A stretch of 7,643 nucleotides of DNA from CAZGQY01 sp964528035 (GCA_964528035.1 CAZGQY010000191.1:1-7643), one strand, 5' to 3'. Counted from the stretch's first letter, positions 1-6,536 are shown. The notes: generated by a model from the sequence alone, not told the origin. A program made the numbers and translations.

Positions 1-85
1 AGCAGGGCTACGCAACTGTTGCTACAACGCAGAAGACGGACAATAAGACAAGTCAGGATTCGTTTATTATTGAATCCTCGCTCCT
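1..85 (-). repeat. Palindromic repeat element, copy 1 (partial)
   Basis: This is one half of the repeat seen complete at 4474-4635, cut by the window start at the centre of its hairpin. Read on the minus strand it matches 4474-4558 at 83 of 85 positions by my hand alignment. Its outer end is the shared terminus CCTCGCTCCT (76-85), followed by TTA. Its orientation is opposite to the central copy and the same as the copy at 7594. It lies 163 bases upstream of the persulfide dioxygenase start, so it could affect transcription entering that gene, but no promoter in it was identified. Confidence 0.93.
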
Positions 86-111
86 TATAATTAATTATGG
101 TGGTTGACATA

Positions 112-150
112 CCCTGAAAGCTATCGCGCAAATTATTCGCCCTTTCAGGG
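112..150. promoter_or_regulatory. 9+9 bp inverted repeat upstream of the persulfide dioxygenase gene
   Basis: CCCTGAAAG (112-120) and CTTTCAGGG (142-150) are perfect inverted repeats separated by 21 bases. A further GCG/CGC pair (126-128 and 138-140) lies inside, so the segment could form a hairpin or serve as a two-half-site operator. A consensus-like TTGACA at 104-109 lies just upstream, but no good -10 box is seen 16-18 bases after it. No T-run follows on either strand, which argues against a simple intrinsic terminator. Regulation of the downstream sulfur gene is inference from position. Confidence 0.45.
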
Positions 151-248
151 CTAAACATTAAGAGCTATTGGATTTAATGCATACATCCAAAACTCTGGAC
201 AATATCTCAACCTTTCGTTAAACCCTGTACAGAAACAACGGTTTCATT

Positions 249-1346
249 ATGATTTTCAAACAATATTTCGATACAGCGAGCTTTACATACACCTATATGA
301 TCGCTGACCCGGACAGTAAAGAAGCCGTTTTTATCGATCCGGTGGATACCAATGTTGACGAATATTTAGAATTGCTAAAAAATCTTGATTTGAAGCTTAT
401 GTATTCTTTCGAAACCCATGTTCACGCCGATCATATCTCGGCCAGCGGCCTATTAAGGCAGGCAACCGGTGCGCAAACGTGCATAGGCCTGCATTGCGGC
501 TCAGAAACAGCCGATAACCAACTCGAAGGTAATGAAGTATTTGCCTTTGGGGAAGACACCCTCATTAGAACCCTTGCCACTCCCGGCCATACCCCAGGCA
601 GCACTAGTTTTTTATGGAATGACAAAATATTTACAGGCGATGCCTTATTCATCGGTGGTTGTGGCCGAACCGATTTCCAGAATGGCGATGCCGGTGAATT
701 ATTTGATTCTGTGACCCAGAAAATATTTACCTTACCTGGAGAGACTCTCGTTTATCCAGCTCATGATTATAAGGGAGATTTTGTCAGCTGTGTGTCTCAG
801 GAAAAAACCAAGAACCCCCGTTTCGCGGGCAAATCCCGGGACCAATTTATCGAGATCATGGATAACCTGAATTTACCCATGCCTAAATTGATCGATAAAG
901 CCGTACCCGCCAATCTCTATTGCGGTCTCGACGAAGAACAAGCGACACAAATGGCGGACGATAGCGAGTATATCTTTCCTGATAAAGAACGCAGAGGCGT
1001 ACAGGGCAAAATCAACTCAAAAAAACAAAAAATCAAACAGATCAATGTTGATGCAGCAAAAGAAATCATTGCATCATATGATCCGATTATCCTCGATGTA
1101 CGCAAAACAAAAGAATACTCACTTGGACACATCGATAATGCCATCAACATTCCCCATGACGATATTTTGTCGAAAGTCCAGGTGGTATTAGCCGCACGAA
1201 GCAAGGATACACAGGTACTCATCTATTGCGCTACCGGTAACCGCTCAATAGCAGTCGGCCAAACCATGAAAGAACTCGGATATTCAAATATTGTTTCGTT
1301 ATCCGGTGGCTATGTTAAATGGAAAAGAGAATTGATGAGCGCCTAG
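249..1346 (+). CDS. Persulfide dioxygenase-rhodanese fusion protein (ETHE1-like)
   Basis: A two-domain sulfur oxidation enzyme, 365 residues. Residues ~1-250 form a metallo-beta-lactamase-fold dioxygenase of the ETHE1 type. They carry THVHADH (56-62), PGHT (H114), TGD (D131), CGRTDF (138-143) and PAHD (H172); H57, H114 and D131 are the expected mononuclear iron ligands. Residues ~263-362 form a rhodanese domain with active-site loop CATGNR and catalytic C327. In characterised fusions, the first domain oxidises glutathione persulfide with O2 to sulfite and glutathione, and the second moves sulfane sulfur between thiosulfate and glutathione. No signal peptide is seen, so it is cytoplasmic. The start is typical for the family (MIFKQYFD...), although no strong Shine-Dalgarno precedes it. 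The gene appears monocistronic: what follows is on the other strand. All key residues are present, so activity is expected. Confidence 0.94.
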   Translation: MIFKQYFDTASFTYTYMIADPDSKEAVFIDPVDTNVDEYLELLKNLDLKLMYSFETHVHADHISASGLLRQATGAQTCIGLHCGSETADNQLEGNEVFAFGEDTLIRTLATPGHTPGSTSFLWNDKIFTGDALFIGGCGRTDFQNGDAGELFDSVTQKIFTLPGETLVYPAHDYKGDFVSCVSQEKTKNPRFAGKSRDQFIEIMDNLNLPMPKLIDKAVPANLYCGLDEEQATQMADDSEYIFPDKERRGVQGKINSKKQKIKQINVDAAKEIIASYDPIILDVRKTKEYSLGHIDNAINIPHDDILSKVQVVLAARSKDTQVLIYCATGNRSIAVGQTMKELGYSNIVSLSGGYVKWKRELMSA

Positions 1347-1491
1347 TGCTCGTTAATACCTCTGTACCTTAACAACAGAGATATCAACTGCACCGTACGA
1401 TTTACGAATAACGTATCGTTGCCATCTACGCACAGGAATTCACAACCGTGATTCTCTATATGGCGGATTAAATCTGGTCTATTGTTTTCAT
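1343..1491 (-). pseudogene. Decayed HicA-family toxin remnant
   Basis: A minus-strand frame (codons from 1489 to a TAG at 1345-1343) encodes 48 residues that resemble HicA-family mRNA interferase toxins. RPDLIRHIENHGCEFL recalls the usual opening (K)RRDLIRHLE.HGC.LL, followed by a G-N-x-T-x-x-VNR stretch and RYRGINEH, recalling PRHREIN. Three signs of decay are visible. The only ATG (1491-1489) is out of frame with this stretch, as if a one-base deletion followed it. The position of the usual catalytic His (GGNHT-like) is Asp (GNDT). The frame stops where the family normally continues for about 10-15 residues. The stop overlaps the stop codon of the opposing dioxygenase gene. No intact HicB antitoxin gene is present beside it. 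Family membership rests on remembered patterns. Confidence 0.6.
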
Positions 1492-1585
1492 AATTCGACG
1501 AAATCCACCGTCTCCTTTATTAGCTTCCTGATTTTGCGGAATTGTTCCGAGCATATAGAACTCCTGGCACCCTCAAGACAACCTC

Positions 1586-1987
1586 CTAGGAAGGATCCAC
1601 AGGTTTTGGTTTCACAAAACAACCTTTTTTGGCCAGCGCTTCTACTTCCTTGAGTTGGCTTCTCAGTTGTTTTGAACGGGGCGGGTCTCGGAATACTCCG
1701 CCTGCTTCCCCTGGCGCACCGCGCATATATGAAAATGTCACGGCTTCGGCGTAATCGGCATAGGGCATTTGCGCGGCTATTTTATCGATACTACAAACAC
1801 AGGGATACAGCGTGTCATAGGTCTGCCCACCATTTTTCTGCATGCATTGCATGACATATTCCACTCGAGCCTGGGTCGGGTAACCGTTTTCAACAAGCTG
1901 TGGTATCGCCGATTCCCCACAACCAATCAACAACAATGTCTGCGAAAACAATGCAATTGAACGGTTAGCTAGTTTGAATTTGAACAT
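1586..1987 (-). CDS. Small cysteine-containing predicted lipoprotein of unknown function
   Basis: Encodes 133 residues from the ATG at 1987. A TTG at 2008 would add seven residues, but it lies almost on the predicted transcription start of a TATAAT promoter (2019-2024) and would spoil the signal peptide. Residues 1-23 form a lipoprotein signal: basic start (K3, K5, R9), hydrophobic core and lipobox LLIGC with C23. The mature part is hydrophilic with four more cysteines (C48, C63, C65, C123), including a CVC pair. It also carries PYADYAEAVTFSYMRG (75-90), a glycine-rich turn and GVFRDPP (97-103). The pattern looks like a conserved small proteobacterial periplasmic protein, but I cannot name a family. 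The Cys pairs could form disulfides or bind metal or haem-like ligands; that is inference. It is followed by the hicA remnant and preceded by a DUF302 gene on the same strand. Confidence 0.8.
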   Translation of the reverse strand: MFKFKLANRSIALFSQTLLLIGCGESAIPQLVENGYPTQARVEYVMQCMQKNGGQTYDTLYPCVCSIDKIAAQMPYADYAEAVTFSYMRGAPGEAGGVFRDPPRSKQLRSQLKEVEALAKKGCFVKPKPVDPS

Positions 1988-2018
1988 TGATATTGTTCCG
2001 TAAAGCAAAAGACTGCGT

Positions 2019-2024
2019 ATTATA
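2019..2024 (-). promoter_or_regulatory. -10 box for the small lipoprotein gene
   Basis: On the minus strand this reads TATAAT, a perfect match to the sigma-70 -10 consensus. Transcription would begin near 2012, leaving a leader of about 25 bases before the ATG at 1987. No clear -35 is seen 16-18 bases upstream (about 2041-2048), so the promoter may need an activator. A perfect inverted repeat at 2048-2066 lies just where such a protein might bind. Confidence 0.5.
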
Positions 2025-2047
2025 AATACTTTATGAGATTTATGTTG

Positions 2048-2066
2048 TGAGTTTTCTGAAAACTCA
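2048..2066. promoter_or_regulatory. 8+8 bp palindrome, candidate operator
   Basis: TGAGTTTTCTGAAAACTCA is a perfect 8 bp inverted repeat around a 3-base centre. It lies about 36-54 bases upstream of the predicted transcription start of the small lipoprotein gene, overlapping or abutting the weak -35 region. No T-run follows on either strand, so a regulator site is more likely than a terminator for the upstream DUF302 gene, whose stop is at 2177. The cognate regulator is unknown. Confidence 0.4.
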
Positions 2067-2176
2067 TCCTGGTTGGCAAAGCCTATGCCGATGATTCAGA
2101 TTTTGTTACCGGGCTTAAGCGGATAAATAGTTAGCTGGCTTAGACACAAACCATCCAATTCTATGAATAGATACAA

Positions 2177-2644
2177 TTAATATTCAACCGCGAAATCTAC
2201 AATACCTCTGAGCATAGAATTGATATGTTGCGAAAAATCATTGAGCTCAGGATCCTGTGAGTCCGTAGGTAACAACTTTGTTTTAACGATCACTTGATCA
2301 TTTTCAGTATAAACAACAACACTGCATGGCATATGCCGGATACTATGCGCAGAAATCTCCAGTAAGGTTTTAGCGTGAGTTAAATTACAAAATTGGATGG
2401 TATCATAGTCTGGAAAATCCACATTACCCCGTTCGCGTATGACTTTACCAACACGACTATGGCTGGTGATGCGAAAGTTCTGTTCGGTAATCGCAATTTT
2501 CAGCTCTGCAAGAACATCATCATAGGGCTTGTCTGTGATTTGCTGATAGTAGCGAATATGATCGAGATCGAGCTGACTAGTATGCGCACCACTGCAACCG
2601 ATCAGCAAGCAGACAAGCAATGTTGACAGGAATGAATTGCACAT
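2177..2644 (-). CDS. DUF302-domain predicted lipoprotein
   Basis: Encodes 155 residues from the ATG at 2644. Residues 1-17 are a short lipoprotein signal with lipobox LLIGC (C17), so the protein is probably anchored to a membrane facing the periplasm. Residues ~40-125 match the DUF302 pattern: an opening helix DVLAELKIAITEQNF, then a core with FCNLTHAKTLLE (85-96) and MPCSVVVY (105-112) ending in a beta strand. DUF302 proteins have no settled function; some occur near sulfur-oxidation genes, which fits the persulfide dioxygenase nearby, but a link is inference. C86, H90 and C107 could be a redox or ligand cluster. No strong Shine-Dalgarno precedes the start. The gene is divergent from mobA across 176 bases, and the next minus-strand gene starts 189 bases after its stop with its own promoter. 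Confidence 0.82.
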   Translation of the reverse strand: MCNSFLSTLLVCLLIGCSGAHTSQLDLDHIRYYQQITDKPYDDVLAELKIAITEQNFRITSHSRVGKVIRERGNVDFPDYDTIQFCNLTHAKTLLEISAHSIRHMPCSVVVYTENDQVIVKTKLLPTDSQDPELNDFSQHINSMLRGIVDFAVEY

Positions 2645-2757
2645 TTTTCAGATGGAAAAAATATGACTCTTTCTGGGATTCGGTAATTCAGTGGCTTTGA
2701 ATTGGAAATTCATAACTCTTATTAACATTTATTCACCAAAATATATGATGCCCTGTA

Positions 2758-2786
2758 TTGCCACTGTGGCTTGCATAAGCCATATT
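2758..2786 (+). promoter_or_regulatory. Candidate mobA-fdhD promoter with an internal palindrome
   Basis: TTGCCA (2758-2763) and CATATT (2781-2786) are spaced by 17 bases and resemble sigma-70 -35 and -10 boxes. Transcription would start near 2793. Within the spacer, TGGCTT GCAT AAGCCA (2767-2782) is a perfect 6 bp inverted repeat, a good place for a repressor. A competing candidate is TTGAAT (2697-2702) with TATTAA (2720-2725), also 17 bases apart. Neither is a strong consensus. Confidence 0.33.
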
Positions 2787-2820
2787 AAAAACACCTCATT
2801 AAAGGAACCCATCCGTCATT

Positions 2821-3420
2821 ATGTCTGAGAATCAATTAAAAATCACGGGGGCCATTTTAGCCGGGGGAATGGCTCGCCGAATGGGAGGCAACGACAAAGG
2901 TTTGATAATTTGTGCAAACCGCCCATTGATTCGTTTTGCAATCGATGCGCTGGAACCCGTTGTCGATGAGATTGTGATTAACGCGAATCGAAATATAAAC
3001 ACTTATGAGGCCTTCGGGCATCCTGTGGTTTCCGACCAGACAGATACTTTTGACGGGCCTTTAGCCGGAATACTCAGCGTCATGAAATTTTGTAACTCCG
3101 AGTATTTATTGACCATACCCTGCGATTGCCCCCTGTTAACCGTCGAGGCTTTAAGCCGCATGGTTGACGCAGCCCGCAAATCCGATCATGAGTGCTATGT
3201 TGCCCACGACGGACAACGCCTGCAACCCGTTGTATGTTTGTTAAGTACTCAATTATTACCCAGCCTGTCTAATTATTTACAGTCTGGAATGCGTAAGATA
3301 GATTCCTGGTTTATACAACATAATTTAGCCACAGTGGACTATAGCGACCAGGTCGAAATCTTTCGCAATGTAAATACCCAGGATGAATTGGCTATGCTGG
3401 AACAGGAATTAGACAATTAG
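2821..3420 (+). CDS. mobA: Molybdenum cofactor guanylyltransferase MobA
   Basis: Transfers GMP from GTP to molybdenum-bound molybdopterin, giving the guanine dinucleotide cofactor used by formate dehydrogenases and other DMSO-reductase-family enzymes. At 199 residues it is full length for the family. The nucleotide-binding signature LAGGMARRMGGNDKG lies at 13-27, with K26 as the expected GTP-contacting lysine. DGPLAG (78-83), the metal-binding P-C-D-C-P motif (100-104) and NVNTQDEL (183-190) follow in the usual order. It is cytoplasmic, with a single Rossmann-like domain. An AAGGAA at 2802-2807 is the best ribosome-binding site, although 13 bases from the ATG is long. fdhD starts 14 bases after the stop, so the two are likely one operon dedicated to formate dehydrogenase maturation. 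No formate dehydrogenase structural gene is in the window. Confidence 0.95.
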   Translation: MSENQLKITGAILAGGMARRMGGNDKGLIICANRPLIRFAIDALEPVVDEIVINANRNINTYEAFGHPVVSDQTDTFDGPLAGILSVMKFCNSEYLLTIPCDCPLLTVEALSRMVDAARKSDHECYVAHDGQRLQPVVCLLSTQLLPSLSNYLQSGMRKIDSWFIQHNLATVDYSDQVEIFRNVNTQDELAMLEQELDN

Positions 3421-3434
3421 TATGGTGCAATAAT

Positions 3435-4283
3435 ATGAGCGTAAATATGCAACCTCTTAGCAACCTTAATCTACAGTTGACCAACGCCGGGCTAGATTCT
3501 TCCATAACTGTATCGGCTGTTGATGAACACGGTGAAATCAGAAACATCGATCTCGCCGGCGAACGCCCACTTACACTCTATCTCAACAAAATGGAAATTG
3601 TTACTTTGATGACAATTGGCTGCGAACCCGAATTATTGACCTTGGGTTATTTGAAAAATCAGGGAATACTTGATGACATCAGTCAGGTTCGAGTGGTTCA
3701 GGTCGACTGGGAAACCGGAGCCGTAGCCGTTGTAACAACTGAGGACAATTTGGATGTCGAGAGCAAGCTAAAACATCGAACTGTCACAACCGGGTGTGGT
3801 CAGGGTACTGTATTCGGTCGATTGATCGATAAACTCCAAGCCATCAAGATCCCTCAGGTGGCTATTCGTCAGTCGAATCTCTATGGCTTACTAAGCGCCC
3901 TGCGGGACTATAACGAGGTCTACAAACGTGCCGGTGCCGTTCATGGCTGCGCACTGTGCAGTGGTGAAACCATAGAATTTTTCGTTGAGGATGTAGGTCG
4001 CCACAATGCAGTCGATGCAATTGCCGGTCACATGTGGCTGAATCACACCGATGGCAGCGACAAAATTTTTTACACCACCGGGCGACTTACCTCAGAAATG
4101 GTCATTAAAGTAACGCAAATGGGAATTCCTATCCTTTTATCCCGCTCTGGCGCCACTCAGATGGGGCTGGATATGGCCCGACAGGCTGGAGTAACCTTAA
4201 TTTCGAGGGCAAAAGGCAAACATTTCCTGGTATTAAATGGCGTAGAAAATATGATCTACGACAACAATAATAAACAGTCCTGA
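3435..4283 (+). CDS. fdhD: Formate dehydrogenase accessory sulfurtransferase FdhD
   Basis: Carries sulfur from the cysteine desulfurase IscS to the molybdenum or tungsten bis-MGD cofactor, a step needed for formate dehydrogenase activity. The 282-residue length is normal. Family landmarks are present in order: TTGCGQGT (118-125) with the conserved Cys C121, GAVHGCALC (167-175), FVEDVGRHNAVD (183-194), FYTTGRLTSEM (212-222) and GIPILLSRSGAT (230-241). The CxxC pair known from E. coli FdhD is here C121-G-Q-G, so the second cysteine is glycine; C172 and C175 remain elsewhere. It is cytoplasmic, with no signal peptide. The ATG lies 14 bases after the mobA stop without a strong Shine-Dalgarno, suggesting translational coupling. 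The 3' side holds about 190 bases of non-coding DNA and then the hairpin repeat. Confidence 0.95.
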   Translation: MSVNMQPLSNLNLQLTNAGLDSSITVSAVDEHGEIRNIDLAGERPLTLYLNKMEIVTLMTIGCEPELLTLGYLKNQGILDDISQVRVVQVDWETGAVAVVTTEDNLDVESKLKHRTVTTGCGQGTVFGRLIDKLQAIKIPQVAIRQSNLYGLLSALRDYNEVYKRAGAVHGCALCSGETIEFFVEDVGRHNAVDAIAGHMWLNHTDGSDKIFYTTGRLTSEMVIKVTQMGIPILLSRSGATQMGLDMARQAGVTLISRAKGKHFLVLNGVENMIYDNNNKQS

Positions 4284-4473
4284 TAATTACACTGTTTTAA
4301 CCCAGGTAACATGGCCCGTGCCTCTTACCGATGACGTAGCAATTTGCGCTAAAGTTGCCGCAAACAGGGGCGCAGGATCAATGGGCATTCAAGTAAGCGC
4401 GACGACGAAAATGACAAATCATCAGATTGGGATAACCATCAACATTAGATTGAAGCAGTATGATTGTACTTTA
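4284..4473. other. Intergenic stretch with no supported gene
   Basis: These 190 bases separate fdhD from the central hairpin repeat. They contain a GTG-started 62-codon frame (4318-4506) that runs into the repeat and resembles nothing I know, and a 33-codon minus-strand frame (from 4388) with no ribosome-binding site. No intrinsic terminator for fdhD is evident here. The only strong secondary structure is the repeat that follows. Confidence 0.6.
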
Positions 4474-4635
4474 AGGAGCGAGGATTCAATAATATACGAA
4501 TCTTGACTTGTCTTATTGTCCGTCTTCTGCGTTGTAGCAACAGTTGCGTAGCCCTGCTATGCGCCTGTTGCTACGCCTTGAAGACAAACAATAATCCTGC
4601 GTCAATCTTTCGCATATTATTAAATCCTCGCTCCT
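4474..4635 (+). repeat. Palindromic repeat element, copy 2 (complete, MITE-like)
   Basis: A ~160 bp imperfect palindrome. It begins AGGAGCGAGGATT and ends with the near-exact reverse complement, AATCCTCGCTCCT. The arms pair along almost their whole length, through shared blocks such as TAATAATAT, TTGAC, TTATTG, GTCTTC and GTAGCAACAG. They close on a short loop, CCCTG, near 4551-4555. It encodes no protein. TAA occurs on both sides (4472-4474 and 4635-4637), as a 3 bp target duplication would, which makes the mobile unit 4475-4634. It lies 191 bases past the fdhD stop and 40 bases past the stop of the opposing GGDEF-EAL gene, where a long RNA hairpin could end transcription or protect 3' ends on both sides. 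No transposase is present, so a non-autonomous element is inferred. Confidence 0.92.
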
Positions 4636-4674
4636 AAGCACTCAAATCGAGTAGAACGCCTGAAGATATACCGG

Positions 4675-6486
4675 CTAATTGCCCGACGATTGCAGCAACC
4701 CTCTGGACATGCAGAATCTTTCAAATTCATTTTCTGTCATTGGGGTGCCTGACAAACCACCTTGCATATATTCACAATTGAAAGAAGTTAAACATTTCAT
4801 TTGTTCATTAGTTTCTACACCTTTTGCGGTAACCGTTAACCCAAGAATATGGGCCATTGTGACCATAGCTTCGATAATGTTGGCACTTTGCGCGTCTGTA
4901 TTATATTCAGCAATGACCGAACGATGAATTTTTAACATGTCGACCGGGAATTTCCCAATAAAACTAAGAGAAGAATAACCGATTCCAAAATTATCTATGG
5001 CAAGACGCACGCCATAGTCTTTCAATTTCATGAGTTTCTTCGTGGTTGCTTCCGGAGTCTCTATGAATACACTTTCAGAAACACATAAATATAACGACTC
5101 AGGAGGCATACTGGTTTCTTCAAGAATATTAGCGATACTGGAAATACAATTTTCATTATAATAATACTGCGGAGAAGATATATTCATGGAGATACAAAAA
5201 TCATCCAGGCCCAGTTTTCTCCATTTGCGAAAATTTGTACACGCGCGACGCAGCACCCATTCTATAACCGTTAATATTAAATCTGACTCTTCAGCAATCG
5301 GCAGGAAATAATCTGGTTGCAGCAAGCCCAGACGAGGGTGTTGCCATCTGACCGATACATCTGCACAAACCATTTTCTGACTTCTTGTTTCGAATATAGG
5401 CTGATAGTGCAACATCAGTTGATCGTCGACAAATGCGTCCTCCAATTCGACATCCACAGGCAACTGAGGTGACTGCACTTGATTCCCGGTTTTCGAATAA
5501 AAACTGACACCGTGGTGATCGTCAGATTTGATCTGGCACATCGCAATCTCAGCGGCTCTGATCAGACTGTCGACGCTATCACAGTCATCCGGAAATTGAG
5601 CAACTCCAATGTGGGCATCAATCCGAAAATTGTTTTTATCGACATAAAATGGCTGTAGTAATATTGAAGAGATTTTTTCTGTCACAATAGATACAACATT
5701 TTTGTCGCCACTTTCCAGCAAAGAAATTGCAAACTTATCCTTTCCCAGGCGACCAATGGTATCGGATTCACGAATACACTGACACAACCGAAAGGTCAGT
5801 TGCTTGAACAATGCATTAGCGTAATATTTTCCCCTTGTTTCGTTTAATTGAAGCAGACGCCCTACACCAATTGTCAGCAGGGTAATTCTTGTATTCTTAT
5901 TGCGTCGACAATGTTTGAGCAATTGAAGGAGTTGCTGTTTAAATAGTCTTTCATTCGGAAGCGATGTAAGTGGGTCGTAATTGGATAAGCGGTCAAGCTG
6001 TTCCTCTACTTTTTTTCGATCCAGTATTTCCTGGGTTAAATCCTGGGTACGCGCAGCGATGGTTTCTTCCAGTTGGCGCGTGTAACTATTCAACTCTTTA
6101 CGTGTTCTTTCCAGAGTCAGATGTGTATTGACACGAGCGATGACAGTCGGAGGACTGATGGGCTTTGTAATATAATCGATTGCCCCCAGTTGAAATCCTC
6201 TGGTTTCATCAACGACATCATTTTTGTTGGTTAGAAAAATTATCGGGATATTATGGCTCTTATTATCCAGCTTGAGCCTTTCACATACCTCGTAACCATC
6301 CATTCCAGGCATAACAATATCCAGAAGAATCAAATGGGGTGGCGTTTTCGACAATGTCCGTTCGATTGCCTGTTCACCGCTCAGTGCGACAACAATTCGA
6401 TACATCGGTTTCAACAAATCAACAAGAACATTGATAAAAAACCGCTCGTCATCGACGATTAATATTGTTGGCTTAGGAGCATCCAT
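4675..6486 (-). CDS. Receiver-GGDEF-EAL protein with degenerate catalytic sites
   Basis: Encodes 603 residues. The receiver (~7-125) has D12/D13, phospho-acceptor D56, T86 and K108, so it looks functional. A helical, probably coiled-coil linker (~125-165) follows. The GGDEF domain (~166-330) has GKDKF (248-252) instead of GGDEF and has lost the upstream metal and substrate residues, so cyclase activity is unlikely. It keeps an RxxD inhibitory-site motif (R239-E-S-D242) at the correct 5-residue spacing. The EAL domain (~345-592) has DVS for EAL (376-378), DN for DD (498-499), H521 for the Asp of LKID and K555 for the Glu of AEGVE; N435, E471, D498, K519, E558 and Q575 remain. Phosphodiesterase activity is therefore doubtful. 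It may be a phosphorylation-gated c-di-GMP binding or scaffold protein. The gene follows the receiver-Hpt gene by 50 bases, probably in one operon. No strong Shine-Dalgarno precedes the ATG. Confidence 0.92.
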   Translation of the reverse strand: MDAPKPTILIVDDERFFINVLVDLLKPMYRIVVALSGEQAIERTLSKTPPHLILLDIVMPGMDGYEVCERLKLDNKSHNIPIIFLTNKNDVVDETRGFQLGAIDYITKPISPPTVIARVNTHLTLERTRKELNSYTRQLEETIAARTQDLTQEILDRKKVEEQLDRLSNYDPLTSLPNERLFKQQLLQLLKHCRRNKNTRITLLTIGVGRLLQLNETRGKYYANALFKQLTFRLCQCIRESDTIGRLGKDKFAISLLESGDKNVVSIVTEKISSILLQPFYVDKNNFRIDAHIGVAQFPDDCDSVDSLIRAAEIAMCQIKSDDHHGVSFYSKTGNQVQSPQLPVDVELEDAFVDDQLMLHYQPIFETRSQKMVCADVSVRWQHPRLGLLQPDYFLPIAEESDLILTVIEWVLRRACTNFRKWRKLGLDDFCISMNISSPQYYYNENCISSIANILEETSMPPESLYLCVSESVFIETPEATTKKLMKLKDYGVRLAIDNFGIGYSSLSFIGKFPVDMLKIHRSVIAEYNTDAQSANIIEAMVTMAHILGLTVTAKGVETNEQMKCLTSFNCEYMQGGLSGTPMTENEFERFCMSRGLLQSSGN

Positions 6487-6536
6487 TATGAAATAGTGCC
6501 GCTATCAAATGTCTGAAGAGTTCGGGTCTGTCATTT

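Noticed and set aside
1360..1380. Hairpin CTCTGT/ACAGAG as a terminator for the dioxygenase gene.
   Set aside because: Only six base pairs with a 9-base loop and no T-run; it also lies inside the hicA remnant.
1988..2008. TTG start adding seven residues to the small lipoprotein.
   Set aside because: It lies only a few bases from the predicted transcription start, and the ATG at 1987 gives a standard lipoprotein signal peptide.
4281..4388. A 33-codon minus-strand frame with protein-like composition.
   Set aside because: Immediately preceded by an in-frame stop, no ribosome-binding site, and no family recognised; too short to support.
4318..4506. A 62-codon plus-strand frame with a GTG start after fdhD.
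   Set aside because: No ribosome-binding site, no recognisable protein pattern, and its last ~11 codons are inside the hairpin repeat. An ORF ending in a repeat by chance is the simpler reading.
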